From: Acholoe squamosa
Lineage: Eukaryota > Annelida > Polychaeta > Phyllodocida > Polynoidae
NCBI GenBank assembly: GCA_949317995.1
Contig: OX439042.1
Coordinates: 20,997,174-21,061,173 of the forward strand
Direction of reading: 5' to 3'
Length of the DNA stretch: 64,000 nucleotides
Shown here: piece after piece, positions 1-10,127 of the stretch
How positions within the stretch are numbered: position 1 is the stretch's first letter
Layout of the letters: every line of letters starts with the position of its first letter
Position numbers and translations under genes: made by a program
Notes under the pieces: model-generated
What the model saw: the letters and a program-made list of their open reading frames with translations, nothing else
Databases searched by the model: none
Told to the model about the DNA's origin: nothing

Positions 1-1503
1 AATCTTAGTAAATTGCCATGGGCTCTGCTTCATACCAAACGGCATCCTCGTCCATTGCCAAACTCCCGAGGGTGATTCATATGCTGAATATTGCCTGCTG
101 TCATGATGTAAATCGCACTGATGATACCCACTGAGCAAATCCATGGCTGTAAAGATTATAGGTTTTCTGTATGCCATATACAAAAACATGCTTCTGGCTG
201 TGGGCATAGGATATGTGTCATCCGCCGTAATAAGATTCAACATGCGATAGTCTGTACATAATCTAGCCTTTCCATCCTTCTTCTGCACTACCACCAACGG
301 ACTTCTCCAGACGCTGTCACTGGGCTCAATAATTCCCAACTTTAACAATTCCCTCACCTGTTCATCAATAATATCCATTTTCTGAGGAGAATATCTGTAT
401 GGTCGCGCCATACACGGACCCTTGGACTCATCGACCCTTATTTTCATTGGAGCCAATGAACAATGACCCAACTCCTTCATAGAAAATGCTATAGTGTCCA
501 TGTTGACCACCAGCATCTCTCTGAATACCTTCTGCTCCTCCAGCGTCATCATAGTGTCACCCAAATCAAGGCTCCTGATCTTCTTAATTTTATCCAGCCT
601 CTCCTGCTCACTCAATGTAGAAACGCCACATCCACCACCATTGTCCTGATGATCCTGCCGGTGTATTGATCCTCCCCTAGCATCTTGACCATTTCCCCGC
701 CGTTCTTCATTACATCGTGCCAAAATCTCACGAGCCTCATCCTTTCTATCCCTGTCAACATTAGCTGTATCAACTACCTCCAGCAAATTAAGTTCTGGTT
801 CATCTATGTCTTCTGTATATGCTATAACCTCAGTTGTATCCACATACACTTGCCTGTCAGAGAGATTAGCAATTCTCATATACCATTTCTTCCCCACATA
901 GTTCACCGCACCATCCGCAGCTACCACCGCCAAATTAGATGGTCTCAACAAGACCGTTGTTCCAACCCTTTCAGCCGCAACATCCCATCCTTTCACCGTC
1001 ACCAATCTTTCCTCCCATGGGTCCAAAATCGCCGCTACTTCAATTGAGACCGGATCCTCAGTAAATAGACGTACCTTTCCATCTATAGCTATAATCTGTG
1101 CCCTTGCGTCAATCAGAAAATTACGTCCTAGCACAATATCATAAGCCAGTGAATCCACCACATTAAAATCATAGTATATGCAAGCACCATCCATAAAACA
1201 CTGCAGTCGCACCGTCTCATAAACTTGTAATGATGTTCTGTCCCCCAGACGCACCTTCCCCAATTGAGATGGCTGCCTGTCCCAAATTGCTGTCTCACCT
1301 ATACTACTCACAATTGTCCGTGCTATAAAACAATCAGACGCGCCCGTGTCCACTAAACATCTGTATGTATTCTCGTCAATAGTACACTGAACCAACCATG
1401 GCGCTTTGTCTTTTGATCCCCTGTTTCCCGACCCATCCCCTGATATCAAATTTAATTCTGGGGTAGGAATGAGCCGTTGTGCCCGTTTCCCGGCCTGCGA
1501 ACA
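1..1503 (-). CDS. pol: Pol polyprotein, partial: aspartic protease and reverse transcriptase N-terminal half
   Basis: Reading from the slippery site towards position 1, the -1 frame stays open to the window edge; a TGA at 1504-1506 closes this frame upstream. The first domain is a retroviral-type aspartic protease: the active-site motif CLVDTGASD lies near 1333-1360 and the downstream hydrophobic ILGRNF-type segment reads DIVLGRNFLID. After a linker of about 150 residues, reverse transcriptase begins. It shows WRSPLVVVQKKDG, LCTDYRMLN, the motif A segment FTAMDLLSGYHQ and the motif B segment QWTRMPFGMKQSP near position 20-50. The catalytic YxDD box would fall outside the window. The protein is expected only as a Gag-Pol fusion made by frameshifting. 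RNase H and integrase are not in view. The identification rests on several colinear motifs, so it is firm. Confidence 0.9.
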
Positions 1504-4343
1504 TCATTTCCCTGATCTCGCTGGTCTCTGTTCTGCTGAGAGGATGACAACTGATCCCTGTATTTCTTCAAAAACGTGCACTCCTCTGTAGAATGTGTAG
1601 TAGAGTCATGAATCAAACAATAGATCGCTCCTCCTCCTTTCTGACTCTCTCCTGCATCTCCCATCATCCTAGCATATTCCTGTGCTCTTCTCTGACCTTT
1701 ATCATCCCCCTGTTGACCCTGCCTGCTTCCTCCTGTGTATCTCTGTCCCTGAAACCTGTTATTGAAATACTGAGATGCGTTATACTGATTTCCACCGCGT
1801 CCCCCTTGATAATTCCATCCTCGGCCTCCACCGCCTGTAGCAAACTGCCTATTCTGACCATATGTTCCCGCGCCAGTCCCTCTGCCCGCCCGCGCCTGAT
1901 ACTGCCCTTGTGAGTTACCACCCCTTCCAGCATATTGTCCCTGCTGATTCTCCCGTCCATGTTCCATCTCCCTGAGCCCCCGTCTATATTCCATAGTGCA
2001 CATCTCCACCACTGCTTTAGTTTGTTCTCTAGCATACTCTTTAGGATCGAATTGATCGTCCCCACATGCTCCATCCCGAGTCCCCTCAGACTCTAGCATG
2101 TGTAGCTGCGCCACACCTTTGGAGTTCCTGCCCTTCTCCACATTTTCCCAATAAGACGCCAGTCTGAGAGCCTCTTCAAAAGAATCAGCATTGTGTTTCA
2201 TCAGGTCCTTATCAATGGGCGGAAGCAAACCCCCCACAAAGACTGACAGTTTGATGACATCAGGAACATCCAACTCATCATATTCCTTTATTTTCAATGC
2301 GAAGTCCCAGACCGACTGTCCCTTTTCCTGCTTCAGACAGTGCAAATCCCTATGTTTCTGCCACAGTGGCCTTTTGTCTTCAAAAACCCTCTTCACTATA
2401 GCCACTACTTTGTCCAAAGTATCCTTTTCCCCCTCCGGAATACCATCCATCCATTTCGATGCCCCCTTCTTCAAGCCCAATTTTGCATACTCAAGATGTT
2501 GATCCGGAGACCATCCAAATAGCTTTTGCATTCCATTCAATTCCTTGAAATATCTCCGATAATCCTCCCCAGGCTCCCCATTGAAGGATGGTAGTTTAAC
2601 ATTCGGACTAGGCGCCATGTCGTCGTCTTCAGAACCAATAATAGGTGCAATATCCTCCTCCACCTGTTTCTCCGCATCCAAATCACCCACTGAGCTCTCT
2701 TCACTATCGTTCCCCTGTACACCAGTTCCAACACCTGCAGCTACGGAGCCCTCAGCGGCTTCCTCCCGGGCCTCCCTTTCTATCTGCCGTCTTCTCTTTT
2801 CGTCCGCTCTCCGAGCCCACCAATCCTCCCAGTCACCCGAAACATCAGTCTGAAGATGGCTATTTAGAACATCATCTAAATGCCCCTCATCTGTAGTACG
2901 ACCTGTACTATTGCCTGAGCGGATATTCGCAGTTACCTTCCTCCAATTTACAGTGTCGTTCAAAAATCTCTCCCTTCGTGCTACACGCTCCCGGTCTATC
3001 TCCGGCCTCGCGGGCGGCTCCTCCCCATCAATGGCCTGCCGATATCTCAGCTCCTGTTCCAATATGGCCCTCCCCCTCTCTATGCTTTGTCGTACCCTAA
3101 TATTAGTGTTCTGCAGACCTGTAATAACTTCATCCACCCTTGTTTTACTCACAGACTCTCCCAGACGACTGTCACTTCGATCACCTGTAACAACCGGTGT
3201 AGTACAGCTTGTCCAATCCTGTCCAACTCCACCAGTCTCATCCTGACCCACCAAGTCTCTATCACTTAACTTTCTCCCATTCTCAACAACCACCAAGAAA
3301 CCAGACGGTAGCAATCCTGCACTCCCCCCTTGTGAATCACCACAGGCCTCCGACCCCTGTTCCTGTATCTTCCCACCGACGTCCTCGCTTTGCCCTGGCA
3401 CTGCCACCACCATAGACGCCCCTTCTACTGAATCATTCTCCCCATGTGCGTCCCCCTCATTCTCATGACCATCCTTTGTTCCACTCTCATCCACCTGTCC
3501 GTCTTCATGTACTGGCTCAATTAACCCCAATGACGTTGCAATCGCTTCAAAATTCAAATCCTCATCACCAATATCCGCCACATCCCCCTCAGATGCGCGT
3601 CTGACTTGTCCCTGGTCCGCTGTACCCTCAAACTCAAGGCACCTAGGAGTAGCCTTACAGAAATTAATACTGGAGCTCCTAGCAATGGGCGTCGAAAAAT
3701 ACTTATAATTCACTAATCTGTCTCCTGTCGTCCATCCTTTGCAGAGATTATCAGGCCGTTCCCCTGCATCAGCACTCACTGTGTGCTCCTGAACCGCCGC
3801 CTGTTGCCCATCACTAGAATTATCAGCCCTGGTCTCCGACTCTGCCGCAGATGACTGATGCTCGTTCTCCACTCCCAATGCTGAGAATGGTCCAGAGGTA
3901 TCGTCCACTACCACCGACCCCGCTGGTTCAGAATCAGCCGCAGTAGACAATTGTAGGCCAGACGTCCCCCCAGACTTGGGATCCCTTTGAGACGACGCCC
4001 GCTCCTCCTCTGACCGAGCCACGGGGAATCCAATCTCTCTAGACACCTCCTCTCCAGGCAAAAGCACCACTTGCGACCTGGGTCCCAATTGCACATGCAC
4101 ATGTGTGTGATCCGATCTAAGAGTGACACGTGATTGATCAGGTCCCGCTTCACTCACTCCGGATCTTCCACCCTGTCCCTCTGCTACACCACTATGTGCT
4201 ACTGCCGCATTCCCAGGCAATGTGCGCGCTGCAGGTATGATAGTATAGACTTCCACACCGTCACTACTGTCAGTGTGTGGCGATGCCGCTGAGTCACATC
4301 CAGCGTCTGAGCTGTTAGGTATCGGGTACGGCGAGCCGCTCAT
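1452..4343 (-). CDS. gag: Gag polyprotein with an unusually long N-terminal extension
   Basis: This is a 963-codon ORF from the first ATG at 4343; the same frame is open to 4367 but begins there with GTG. The recognisable retrotransposon Gag/capsid domain covers roughly residues 580-740 (LPSFNGEPGEDYRRYF, then KDTLDKVVAIVKRVFEDKR and the QSVWDFALKIKEY segment). It is followed by a Gly/Gln/Arg-rich region and a CCHC-like knuckle of the C-x2-H-x5-H-x4-C kind (CLIHDSTTHSTEEC, about residues 911-924). The first 570 residues are acidic, Ser/Gly/Asp-rich and low in hydrophobics; no domain is recognisable there. Most Ty3/Gypsy Gags are only 300-500 residues long. The ORF ends at TAA 1452-1454, just past the slippery heptamer. 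The protein should assemble the retrotransposon particle and bind its RNA. Confidence 0.88.
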   Translation of the reverse strand: MSGSPYPIPNSSDAGCDSAASPHTDSSDGVEVYTIIPAARTLPGNAAVAHSGVAEGQGGRSGVSEAGPDQSRVTLRSDHTHVHVQLGPRSQVVLLPGEEVSREIGFPVARSEEERASSQRDPKSGGTSGLQLSTAADSEPAGSVVVDDTSGPFSALGVENEHQSSAAESETRADNSSDGQQAAVQEHTVSADAGERPDNLCKGWTTGDRLVNYKYFSTPIARSSSINFCKATPRCLEFEGTADQGQVRRASEGDVADIGDEDLNFEAIATSLGLIEPVHEDGQVDESGTKDGHENEGDAHGENDSVEGASMVVAVPGQSEDVGGKIQEQGSEACGDSQGGSAGLLPSGFLVVVENGRKLSDRDLVGQDETGGVGQDWTSCTTPVVTGDRSDSRLGESVSKTRVDEVITGLQNTNIRVRQSIERGRAILEQELRYRQAIDGEEPPARPEIDRERVARRERFLNDTVNWRKVTANIRSGNSTGRTTDEGHLDDVLNSHLQTDVSGDWEDWWARRADEKRRRQIEREAREEAAEGSVAAGVGTGVQGNDSEESSVGDLDAEKQVEEDIAPIIGSEDDDMAPSPNVKLPSFNGEPGEDYRRYFKELNGMQKLFGWSPDQHLEYAKLGLKKGASKWMDGIPEGEKDTLDKVVAIVKRVFEDKRPLWQKHRDLHCLKQEKGQSVWDFALKIKEYDELDVPDVIKLSVFVGGLLPPIDKDLMKHNADSFEEALRLASYWENVEKGRNSKGVAQLHMLESEGTRDGACGDDQFDPKEYAREQTKAVVEMCTMEYRRGLREMEHGRENQQGQYAGRGGNSQGQYQARAGRGTGAGTYGQNRQFATGGGGRGWNYQGGRGGNQYNASQYFNNRFQGQRYTGGSRQGQQGDDKGQRRAQEYARMMGDAGESQKGGGAIYCLIHDSTTHSTEECTFLKKYRDQLSSSQQNRDQRDQGNDVRRPGNGHNGSFLPQN
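1485..1491 (-). promoter_or_regulatory. -1 programmed ribosomal frameshift site GGGAAAC at the gag/pol overlap
   Basis: On the minus strand the heptamer GGGAAAC sits 11 codons before the gag stop, exactly phased as G GGA AAC in the gag frame (X XXY YYZ). The -1 frame is closed upstream by TGA at 1504-1506 and is open downstream through protease and RT, so a slip here joins gag to pol. GGGAAAC is the known slippery sequence of the Mason-Pfizer monkey virus gag-pro junction. I did not find a convincing downstream pseudoknot by eye. A second GGGAAAC occurs shortly after the gag stop but cannot act on gag ribosomes. Confidence 0.75.
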
Positions 4344-4387
4344 CAGTACAATGATAAGCCCAACCACTAATTCTCCACCATCTGGGC

Positions 4388-5100
4388 TGTGTGGGTTGTG
4401 TTTATATGTATATTAATGTGGTATAAGTTGTGTAGTTATTATCAGCTCACTCCGCTATTCTCACGTATTTGGGAAGACTAACTCTAGTGGTATGATGTTG
4501 GCTCAGCCCATCCTTTTAACCAACACCAAGACGCCGATACAAGTCACCATTTATTGTTCATTGGTTATTCACAGTTACAGTTGATGATGAGTCCACTCAT
4601 GGTTGTACAGCTTCAACGACATCAGTCTATTCATACAAGCAGTTCATGTTTAACAATCCGATGCTACTGGAGAGGTATAAGTGCCATAGAGATCCTGCTC
4701 AATCCGTTCTTACATTGGCTAAGTGTAATACTAAATATTAAACGGCTTCATCCTCGTCTACTCCAGGAGTATGTGTTGCCTCCTCGGCTGCTCCCACCAT
4801 ACTAACTCCTCCCTATCTCTTACCAACCCCTCACACCTCTCAGACGCCGGTGTTTGGCTCACCCGTATTCCCCCCTCCCTCTCTACAGAATCTACCTGAC
4901 CAGATCTCGCCGACTCCCCTCCGTCTACACATTCCACAGCCTACCATAAACTCTATACTACCATAAACCCTATACAGGACTCCCATAGCACTCTCCCATA
5001 TAGCATATAATAAATACACACATAATGCAGCATACAATAAATACCTACACAAGTGTACCCTGTTATACCCGTTCATTATAATTATTGGCTATTGATGACA
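4388..5100 (-). repeat. Candidate 5' LTR of the Ty3-like element
   Basis: The non-coding DNA between gag and 5.1 kb begins TGTGTGGG and ends ATGACA on the plus strand, giving TG...CA termini. On the minus strand it has a TATA-like stretch near 5075-5085 and an AATAAA near 4550. A TGG that could start a primer-binding site lies just inside it, towards gag. There is no second LTR in view to compare with, so the limits are a guess based on TG/CA ends only. Confidence 0.35.
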
Positions 5101-5311
5101 AAACAGCGTGGGAGGGAAATGCCTTGAGGTGACCTGAATTAACACCATCTTTATGTCTCCCTCCAGGGTACCCTTATCTAATGGTTACCATGGTAGGTCG
5201 GTAGGGGATGTAACGTCCGGTTCTTACAGACAAGCTGCTATTCATGTCAGACTGGCTGTTAAACATTGAGGGAGTGCAGAGTGCCTGAAACTGTATGCTC
5301 CTTGGTCGTTA

Positions 5312-5329
5312 TGGTGCATTAATGCACCA
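5312..5329. repeat. 18-bp perfect palindrome
   Basis: TGGTGCATTAATGCACCA equals its own reverse complement. It lies in a 200-bp cluster of related TGCA-containing motifs, with GCATGATGCACCAATGCAG about 100 bases to the right. It appears to be one member of the dispersed foldback family also seen at 34.46, 58.73 and 61.53 kb. Confidence 0.7.
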
Positions 5330-5985
5330 GTGGTAAGTCTACTGGCTAATGCTGCATCAATGCATCAGGTCCTCTCAACAGGGTTGATACACCCCTGAAA
5401 ATGTATAGGCATGATGCACCAATGCAGTACTCTCAAGTAGCCTCACCTGTCCTTTATCAGTGCACCATGATCACATAATTACAGGCTTCTTGAGCCATTA
5501 CGCGACAATAGGGTTAATGGTAGAAGGAAGTGCATGTAACATGTTACTTCCTCCTCTATCAACAGTTTCCCCAATATAAACACCCATACCACCTACTCCT
5601 TGTGTCTCTCACCCCAGGCTACAAGCTGTATGTCCCGTGCCTGGGGACCTTTTCTATGTACTACTTAATGTGCCCCAGCTCAATATGGGTTGTTGGAGAG
5701 TGGCCCTCTATATGTACCCGGCAGTAGCGGCCACTAAGGCACTATAACAGATCTGTAGCAGGACCAGGTACACTAAGGTCATACAAAATGTCATCATACG
5801 ATAGCTTGCATATCAGTAAATAAGGCTCATCAGAACTTGCCTATCCTTTGCCTTTCCTCTGCCATAAAGGCCATAACTATTTCAATCATTTAGGTAAAAG
5901 CTAATGCTATGTCTATAAACCGATAGGAATTTCTATGTCGCACCCGCATAAGAGCCTTACACTGAAAATATAAGGCTTATAAAGA

Positions 5986-6094
5986 TACTCTGTAGTGATC
6001 ACTTTTTGTCATTTTATTGATGATGTCGTGGGCAAGTACCCAGTGATCTTTAAAGTGATCACATGCGATCACCCTGAATGATCACTACAGAGTA
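5986..6094. mobile_element. 109-bp MITE with TA target duplication
   Basis: A perfect 16-bp terminal inverted repeat (TACTCTGTAGTGATCA and its complement, 5986-6001 and 6079-6094) encloses AT-rich DNA containing further GTGATCAC palindromes. If the outer TA is the target duplication, the transposon proper starts CTCTGTAGTG, as expected for a Tc1/mariner-mobilised MITE. There is no coding capacity. Confidence 0.6.
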
Positions 6095-6179
6095 CCTGTC
6101 TGACCAGATTAAAGAGCAGCAGGTAAATGATCATTCTGTCATTAATTGATATTTTTTAATTATCCCTTTCAAGCACTTT

Positions 6180-6214
6180 CTCCTCCCACAACCAAGTCTT
6201 TATTGTGGGAGGAG
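6180..6214. repeat. Perfect 12-bp-stem hairpin
   Basis: CTCCTCCCACAA is followed 11 bases later by TTGTGGGAGGAG. The stem is perfect and GC-rich within AT-rich surroundings. Its function is unknown; it is probably a remnant of a foldback element. Confidence 0.6.
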
Positions 6215-7792
6215 TAAAAAATAGATGGCAATCTTTGATTGATATCAGCTACACAGACTCCCTTTCCCCTAGATCAAGGATATATTTAATGTTTGCCTTG
6301 GTGAATTTACTTTTGCATCTCAGATATTTTTAAAGTGATGGATTGGCAAAGGGGGCTCCGTGGCCATTTTTTGACAATTTATATAAGTTTCTTTCTCATT
6401 AACTTATCATTTTTTACTTCTTTTTTTCATTGGGCTGTATGAGTGGTAAGCGTTCCACCATGCCCTCTTTTCCTAGATGGGTGTGTGAAGAGAGGGCTCG
6501 TTGGACAGATGCATATCCACTATTCAATAACTGTACATGTCGTATAATAAGTCATCGTTCCCTGTTTGGGTGTTGTACATAGCCTTTCATCCTCCAGCAA
6601 ATATTATGGTCAAACTTGTCAATGAACTGCAACAATGGCTTTAGAATACGCCCCCAAACCTTCAGGTGAGTAGGATATATGGTAGTGTTATGAATAGACA
6701 AGAGGACGAACTGCCTTTTAATGTCATAGTCGCAGTAGTATTGGCTAGGATCTTTGACTTTGTGAACGAAGTGATCAGTAATATGTTCGGTATAAGTAGG
6801 AATAATGCTTTTGTTACATTTCCTGTATAATATACAAAAGGCTCACGAATACCGTATTCCATTGTTTAAGTCCAAAGTGAGGAGAATAGAGTATTTGCTA
6901 TGCCCTTCCCATCCCACATTCTAGAGTTTTGATTAGGTTGGCATTTAAGTTAGATATATACATTTTCTTGGTGACCTTTCTAATACATGTATGTGGCAGG
7001 CAATGACGACAACTCTACAATTTACTGAAATGCTTCCAATGGCAATATTTGTTAGTGAGTAGGCAAATCCCATTGTACACAAAAACCTGACTCATGATCA
7101 AACATGTTTTCTTTTATTTAAGGTGAGTCCATTGTCTCCTGCTGACCTCCCAAGTTATCGCTTGTAAACGCTAATACCGTAATAGGTGAGTCTATACTAA
7201 ACCATACAGATATCTGTCCTTATAAACAGTGTCTCGAGTCACACCCCTGGGGGATACGTGATTCAGGTTAAATTGTACTCAATTCGAAATGTATGCAGAG
7301 GAGATATACTGCAAAGCCCCATTAGGCCTAAAAGTGTTGTATTCAGCAGGTAACGCCACCTACCCTATTTTTTGGCCCTACCCTTACTCTTTTATGGGCC
7401 TTTTGGGAAAAGAAATCTGATTGTATAAGACGCGCCCTGAGTTGCTGGCTTTGCCATAATCTACACATATGCAATTACAATGTTACCATTCTACATTATA
7501 TAAAACCTTTTGTATAAGCTGAACCTTACTGCACTCTGAGTCTATTTGACCCCACGAGCCTCAGGTATGAAATGTTGTTGAACCGTGGCTTATACGCGGG
7601 GTTTTATATATAATGAGTTTGATGCTTGTTGTCACTGACCATCGATCCCTCAGCTTGACCGAAGACACTGAACGCAAAAAGGGGAATCCATGTTAGGAAA
7701 GTCTGAGCAGCCAATGGATAAGGGTAATCCACCCATCCTTTCATTTCTTTTTTTTTTTTATGCTGCTCATATCGATACGTGCATGCTACAGC

Positions 7793-7826
7793 CAAGGAGG
7801 ACTACTGCTCTCTGTAGTCCTCCTTG
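7793..7826. repeat. Perfect 13-bp-stem hairpin
   Basis: CAAGGAGGACTAC and GTAGTCCTCCTTG are separated by an 8-base loop (7806-7813). No flanking gene is visible, so no terminator or processing role is claimed. Confidence 0.6.
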
Positions 7827-7971
7827 CTACAACTAATGAGATTTAAATGCAGTTATGGACCAATAACCTGCTGGTGTATATGTATATCCACGTTCATAAG
7901 GGACTATACCGTCTCAGATGTGTCTGAATCTAGTCTTTCAGAATCACATCTAGACATAAAGCAGCACGGAC

Positions 7972-8122
7972 ACACTACATGTATATATATCGTAAATGTT
8001 ACAAATGAAATTCTATCCTACGAGTAGGACCACTCATAATGATTAATCTCGATATGTTGTGTATATGCGACTCCCTGTCCAGAACCATGGCTATAAGTAA
8101 CATTTACGACACAATGTAGTGT
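7972..8122. repeat. Imperfect inverted repeat (foldback remnant)
   Basis: ACACTACAT plus CGTAAATGTTAC near 7972-8002 is mirrored by GTAACATTTACG plus ATGTAGTGT at 8097-8122, with a few extra bases between the two blocks on each side. The roughly 95-bp interior has no ORF. It fits a degraded foldback element. Confidence 0.5.
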
Positions 8123-9793
8123 AAACGACAGAGATGTAAACATATAGAAAATCACCCAGGATTAAAAAGAGGGTTTACTTTGTTGTACACCTGTAGGGAC
8201 TATAGCCCAAGCCTTTTTATTCTGTAATCCTCACAGCATCTCCTTAAATGTCGAGCGGAATAAATGTCACTTTCTTTATGGTTGGAAGGGGTGCACTATT
8301 TCCGACTGTCTGTAGGGTTTCCCATATGGGACCTAACCCAACATTCTAAGATAAAAGGGCACCGGCCATCACCACATACATGTCTTGTAATGTCATTGGG
8401 GCCTTGGGAACTGCAACAGTTTCTTTTTTATCTCGGGGAAATGTGACAACTTAATTGCAAGGATTTGTAGAAACAGGGCAAGTTTTCCCTTAGGTACCCC
8501 ATCATGTTATTCTTAAGTTCTTTTCTTACTGCTTCCTTTTTGTGTACTGTACAGTTTACGTAAACCATAATGATACCCCTCTGGACCGAAGCGGTAGAGA
8601 AATCTTTTTCTTTTTCTTTACTAAAAGGGAGTTTTTTTGTTTTTTTTTTATCTTACCCAGAGCACGCTGCTGTCATATTTACTGACGGCCATTTTTTCCT
8701 GGTGGTAGACCCTGCAATAAAACCTGCTATATTTGTCCTTTCCTTATGAGCTGCTCGACTCATTGTGAGCAACTCAATGTAACTCTTGTCTCAGGAATTA
8801 CTCTCATGAGCATTACAATGCATACTTATGGCATTATGTTTTTATGCTTTGCATTTGAAATTAAAACTAGGCATGGCAAATATTGACATTCTGAGTGGGC
8901 GTCTATGGAAAATAAATGTGGTGGCATAAAATGTTATACGATTTCACATTCAACAACGTGAGCATTTTCAATGGAATTGCATTTAACAATATTGTATTTA
9001 GGAAATGAATGATGTTTTGTCTCTCACAATTCACGACCACCTTCTGAGTCTACTCCCATGCAATTATCATTTATACCTGTCCGTCATAATAAGTTGAATT
9101 ATTCCTAAATGGTTGAATCGTTCGGGCACCACCCTGTACCCTATAGCATACCTTAATTAAAATGAGCTTTCCAAGGGAAAATATCAAATATATCTTCACA
9201 CTGAAGCTGTATGGGCTTGTCACTTTGATCTTTTTCAATGAGTCATATATTTGATTTTAATACAATAACTTCCACACTGAGTCACCTTTCACAGGAATCC
9301 TAACATAGATGATTGCTTGCATGAGTCTTGATTTCTCTGACTCTCTTTTTAAACACACAGTAAAAAGAAATTCCCTTAAAGATCAGTGCTTCACCGGCAG
9401 GGGTTCTCCGTTATTTTAAGGTTCAACCTTGCTCCCAAATTCACTGTACAGTGAACAGGGATTCTCTGTACATTTTGAATGGGAATTCACAGTATATTTA
9501 TGGTGATTCATTGTTTCTTTACCATGATGTCAGGGTTATTCCAATAGCCTGTCATATATCCTTGCATCACTCCACAGTATAGATACGATCTATGATTCCT
9601 GTGGGATGTTTCAAAACTGCTTTCTACATTCAGATTTTGTTTTAGAGATAAAGCATAAGCACATTATTCCTTATACTCAGTCTCTAATACATTGGAGTGT
9701 CCAGGACTAGACACTGTCCATCATCAGGGGACTAAAAACCTGCTGCCTAAGTCCATGGTCTGCTGATTATAGACTGGTCTGGATGTATGTTTA

Positions 9794-10030
9794 TAGGGTA
9801 ATTCGCCCCTGACTCAACCACTAGGCGTGTTGGTACCTTAAGTCGACCATCACACCTTATTTCAAGTTATTTTCACAATAAACTTGGATTGTTGGTGTCA
9901 GGATATCTATATTGTAGTTAATGGTGCAAAATCAACTGGTAGTCATATGCCATCTGAAAGAAGATAACCCAGGGTAGTTGATTTAAGGTTCCAACATGCC
10001 TAGTGGTCGAGTCAGGGGCGAGTTACCCTA
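9794..10030. mobile_element. 237-bp foldback MITE with about 50-bp TIRs
   Basis: The left arm (9794-9846, starting TAGGGTAATTCGCCCCTGAC) is matched by the reverse complement of the right arm (about 9976-10030, ending GGGGCGAGTTACCCTA) over some 50 bp with only a few mismatches. The arms end in TA, which may be a 2-bp target duplication of the Tc1/mariner type. The spacer is non-coding. Confidence 0.7.
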
Positions 10031-10127
10031 AATATCGCTGGGAATGGTGTTCCAAGTTCCCATTTTGAAATACTTGGTGTTGGTCCACCATACAATCATA
10101 TTTCCATGTCTCTACAGAATACATGTC

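Larger units (their letters stand above)
1..5100 (-). mobile_element. Ty3/Gypsy-like LTR retrotransposon, truncated by the window edge
   Basis: The minus strand carries, in order, a candidate 5' LTR, a long gag ORF, a gag/pol overlap with a slippery heptamer, then protease and the first half of reverse transcriptase running off position 1. This domain order and the -1 frame relation are typical of Ty3/Gypsy (Metaviridae-like) elements. The visible part has no stop codon in gag or pol, so the copy looks young. RNase H, integrase and the 3' LTR must lie to the left of the window. The exact right edge is uncertain because only one LTR is in view. Confidence 0.85.
5101..9793. other. Non-coding interval with scattered small inverted repeats
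   Basis: I see no supported coding region here: the ORFs are short, unlike any family I know and lack codon structure. The interval holds the palindrome, MITE and hairpins listed separately. The first 400 bases contain several GCATGATGCA/TGCATCAATGCA motifs that recur elsewhere in the window. Confidence 0.6.

Noticed and set aside
2191-4153. Several 60-110-codon ORFs opposite or alongside the gag gene
   Set aside because: Antisense or out-of-frame shadows of the 963-codon gag ORF.
4364-4380. Primer-binding site TGGTGGAGAATTAGTGG for the Ty3-like element
   Set aside because: It starts with TGG near the candidate LTR end, but I cannot match it to a tRNA 3' end from memory, so it is not called.
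6180-6214. Histone-type 3' stem-loop or transcription terminator
   Set aside because: The stem and loop do not match the histone consensus and no adjacent gene exists.
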